The position numbers and the translations under genes were made by a program. From Rhodanobacter sp. (GTDB lineage: Bacteria > Pseudomonadota > Gammaproteobacteria > Xanthomonadales > Rhodanobacteraceae), in the NCBI GenBank assembly GCA_040371205.1, contig AP031382.1, positions 2,725,562-2,789,561 on the forward strand: a DNA stretch of 64,000 nt. Direction: 5' to 3'. The notes beneath the pieces are model-generated. The model ran no database searches, was not told the origin of the DNA, and saw only the letters and a program-made list of their open reading frames with translations. This document shows positions 62,329 through 64,000 of the stretch, piece by piece. Positions within the stretch are counted from its first letter, which is position 1; each line of letters starts with the position of its first letter.

Positions 62329-63726
62329 TCAGGCGATTGCCGGATAGGCCGGATCGGCGTCCAGCGTCGCTGCGCACACCGCCGCCAGTTCCAGCAGTCG
62401 CAAGTCGGAGCCGCGCGCGCCGACCAGTTGCAGGCCCACCGGCAGGCCGTTCGGCAAGGTGCCCATCGGCAGGCTCACCGCGGGACAGCCGGCCAGGCTG
62501 GCGAAGCTGGTGAGGTCGGCATGGCCGGCCGGCTCCGCCGCACCCAGCGGGAACGCGCCGCACGGCGTGGTGGGCAGCACCAGCACATCGATCTGCGCAA
62601 ACAGCCGGCGCATCTTCAAGGTGGCCGCGTCGAGCACGCGATCGGCCTTGGCGTAGTCCGCCGCGCTCTTGCGCCCGGCATAACCCAGCATCTCGCGGAA
62701 GCGCGGCGAGACCGGACGCGCCGTATCCGCCAGGTCGGCGGCGAAGGTGCCCAGCATCTCCGCCTCCATCAGCAGCAGGCCGGCGCGACGGGTGCGCGCG
62801 AAGTCCCAATCGGCGAAATCCACCGTGCGGCGGTTGCCCAGCGCCAGCGCGAGCTTTTCCAGCGCCGACTCGAACAAAGCCGCCACCTCCGGCTCGACGC
62901 CGACCGCGGCGAGGTCGGGCAGCACGCCGGTGCGCAACTTGCCCGGCTCCCAGTCCGGCAGGTCCAGCGCCACGCGGCGACGGCGCGAGCGCGCGTCGTC
63001 GGCGTCGTAGCCTGCCAGTACCTGCAACAGCACCGTGAGGTCGTCCACGCTGCGCGCGAGCAGGCCCACGGCATCCAGCCGCCGCGCCGCCGGCACCAGG
63101 CCGCGCGCGGAGATCTCGCCATGGGTGGGCTTGAGCGCATACACGCCGCAATAGCTGGCAGGAATGCGGATGGAACCGAGGCTGTCCGAACCCACGGCCG
63201 CCGCGGCCAGACCGGCCGCCACCGCCGCCGCCGCGCCGCCCGACGAGCCGCCGGCACTGAAACCGTGCTTCCATGGATTGTGGGTGGGGCCGTGGTGCGG
63301 GTTGTCGGTAGCCGCACCCAGCGCGCCTTCGTCCATGTTGGTCTTGCCCAACAGCACCGCGCCGGAGGCACGCAGCCGCGCCACCGCGTGCGCATCGTCC
63401 GCGGCGGGCGTGTCGCGTCCCGGCAATCCGGCACGGGTAGGCCAACCGGCGATGTCCAGGTTGTCCTTGACCGCCACCGGAATGCCATCGAGGCGACCGA
63501 TCACGCCTTCGCGGCGGCGATGTTCGGCCGTGCGCGCCTGTTCCTGCAGCATGGCCGGACTCAAGCCCACGTAGGCATTCAACTGCGGATCGATGCGCGC
63601 GATGGCTTCCGCGTACGCCTCGGCCACGGCCTGCGGGTTGGTACGCCCGATCGCCATCCAGTGCAGCAGCTGGCACACGGTGGCACGGCGCAGGTCCCGA
63701 TCGGCGACTGGCGGCAACGAACTCAT
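62329..63726 (-). CDS. Amidase-signature family hydrolase
   Basis: 465 residues. Ser-cisSer-Lys amidase: Lys in IPVAVKDNLD, the cis-Ser in FSAGGSSGGAAAAVAAG, and the nucleophile Ser in GSDSLGSIRIPAS. The last motif usually reads G-T-D-T-G-G-S; the change of GG to LG is unusual. GatA itself is unlikely, since no gatB or gatC is adjacent. AAGGAGA precedes the ATG at 63726, which decides the start. Amide substrate unknown. Confidence 0.88.
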   Translation of the reverse strand: MSSLPPVADRDLRRATVCQLLHWMAIGRTNPQAVAEAYAEAIARIDPQLNAYVGLSPAMLQEQARTAEHRRREGVIGRLDGIPVAVKDNLDIAGWPTRAGLPGRDTPAADDAHAVARLRASGAVLLGKTNMDEGALGAATDNPHHGPTHNPWKHGFSAGGSSGGAAAAVAAGLAAAAVGSDSLGSIRIPASYCGVYALKPTHGEISARGLVPAARRLDAVGLLARSVDDLTVLLQVLAGYDADDARSRRRRVALDLPDWEPGKLRTGVLPDLAAVGVEPEVAALFESALEKLALALGNRRTVDFADWDFARTRRAGLLLMEAEMLGTFAADLADTARPVSPRFREMLGYAGRKSAADYAKADRVLDAATLKMRRLFAQIDVLVLPTTPCGAFPLGAAEPAGHADLTSFASLAGCPAVSLPMGTLPNGLPVGLQLVGARGSDLRLLELAAVCAATLDADPAYPAIA

Positions 63727-63831
63727 GCTTTCTCCTTGTGGCGGTATGAGGGGATTATGGCCGCCCCACGTGAAGCCGTTGCAAGCGTGTTTGCCGCGCA
63801 GCGCGCGAAAACGGACAATACCGCACCGAAT

Positions 63832-63849
63832 GTGTCGCACGGGCGACAC
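63832..63849. promoter_or_regulatory. Inverted repeat upstream of ETF-QO
   Basis: GTGTCGC-ACGG-GCGACAC, 7-bp arms, ending 26 bp before the ETF-QO start. A possible operator in the divergent region between the amidase gene and the ETF-QO gene. Confidence 0.45.
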
Positions 63850-63875
63850 CGTCCATCTTGAATGCCGGGGAAGCC

Positions 63876-64000
63876 ATGAGCGAACGCGAAACCATGGAAT
63901 ACGACGTCGTCGTGGTCGGCGCCGGGCCGGCCGGGCTGTCGTTCGCGATACGCCTGAAGCAGCTCAAGCCCGACACCACGGTGTGCGTGATCGAGAAGGC
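63876..64000 (+). CDS. Electron-transfer flavoprotein-ubiquinone oxidoreductase, partial
   Basis: Only the first 41 codons are in the window. [20 protein letters not shown] is the FAD-binding Rossmann motif, and the following [17 protein letters not shown] matches the start of ETF-QO, which passes electrons from acyl-CoA dehydrogenases through ETF to ubiquinone. The wider FAD-oxidoreductase group cannot be fully excluded from so short a piece. Confidence 0.75.
   Translation, partial: MSERETMEYDVVVVGAGPAGLSFAIRLKQLKPDTTVCVIEK

Overview
The window (64 kb, GC-rich, tightly packed, many 4-bp ATGA overlaps) reads as chromosomal core from a gammaproteobacterium of the order Lysobacterales/Xanthomonadales, most likely Rhodanobacteraceae (Dyella/Rhodanobacter/Luteibacter/Frateuria type). 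The reasons are the pilG-H-I-J-chpA-chpB / gshB-tonB-yqgE-ruvX-pyrB arrangement, a metX-metB-hom cluster, fused cysNC, an Oar-like TonB receptor next to a TPR-sulfotransferase, and several c-di-GMP proteins. The genus is an inference. I saw no phage, IS element, CRISPR array, rRNA or tRNA.

Layout. 1-11155 (minus): twitching-motility chemosensory cluster pilG, pilH, pilI, pilJ, chpA and a CheB-like gene cut by the left edge. 11494-16076 (plus): gshB, a TonB protein, yqgE, ruvX, pyrB and a GST. 16080-19411 (minus): methionine operon metX-metB-hom, preceded by a SAM-I riboswitch, a sigma70-type promoter and four tandem MetJ boxes. 19879-25419 (plus): 2OG-Fe oxygenase, exported creatininase-like protein, YVTN beta-propeller, prfC and a CPBP protease. 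25537-31600 (plus): hybrid kinase, CheR, CheB and a REC-GGDEF protein. 31605-36194: DUF4442 protein, a hydrolase-fadE operon and a divergent TetR regulator with shared inverted repeats. 36370-40203 (plus): pckG, then ECF sigma, anti-sigma and a DUF4097 protein. 40412-46434: Oar-like receptor, TPR-sulfotransferase and an exported barrel-like protein. 46614-55733: GAF-GAF-GGDEF-EAL protein, hslO, mtgA, CBS protein, transporter, serine hydrolase and a TonB-like protein. 56022-56543 (minus): metJ. 57117-63726 (minus): gcvT-gcvH, alkB, cysD-cysNC and an amidase. The window ends inside an ETF-ubiquinone oxidoreductase gene.

Most interesting: methionine control. The MetJ encoded at 56022-56543 keeps the ribbon-helix-helix and SAM-binding core, but its usual C-terminal helix is replaced by a 95-residue Lys/Ala-rich histone H1-like tail. 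Tandem met boxes lie upstream of metJ itself and directly next to the metX promoter. The metX leader also carries a clear SAM-I (S-box) riboswitch followed by a hairpin that buries the metX ribosome binding site. One operon therefore appears to be controlled by S-adenosylmethionine twice: at transcription through an H1-tailed MetJ and in the leader RNA through a riboswitch. Other points of note are a CheB-like protein whose receiver and esterase active sites both look dead, a 15-bp in-frame tandem repeat inside chpA, and paired palindromes overlapping both start codons of the tetR/hydrolase-fadE divergon.
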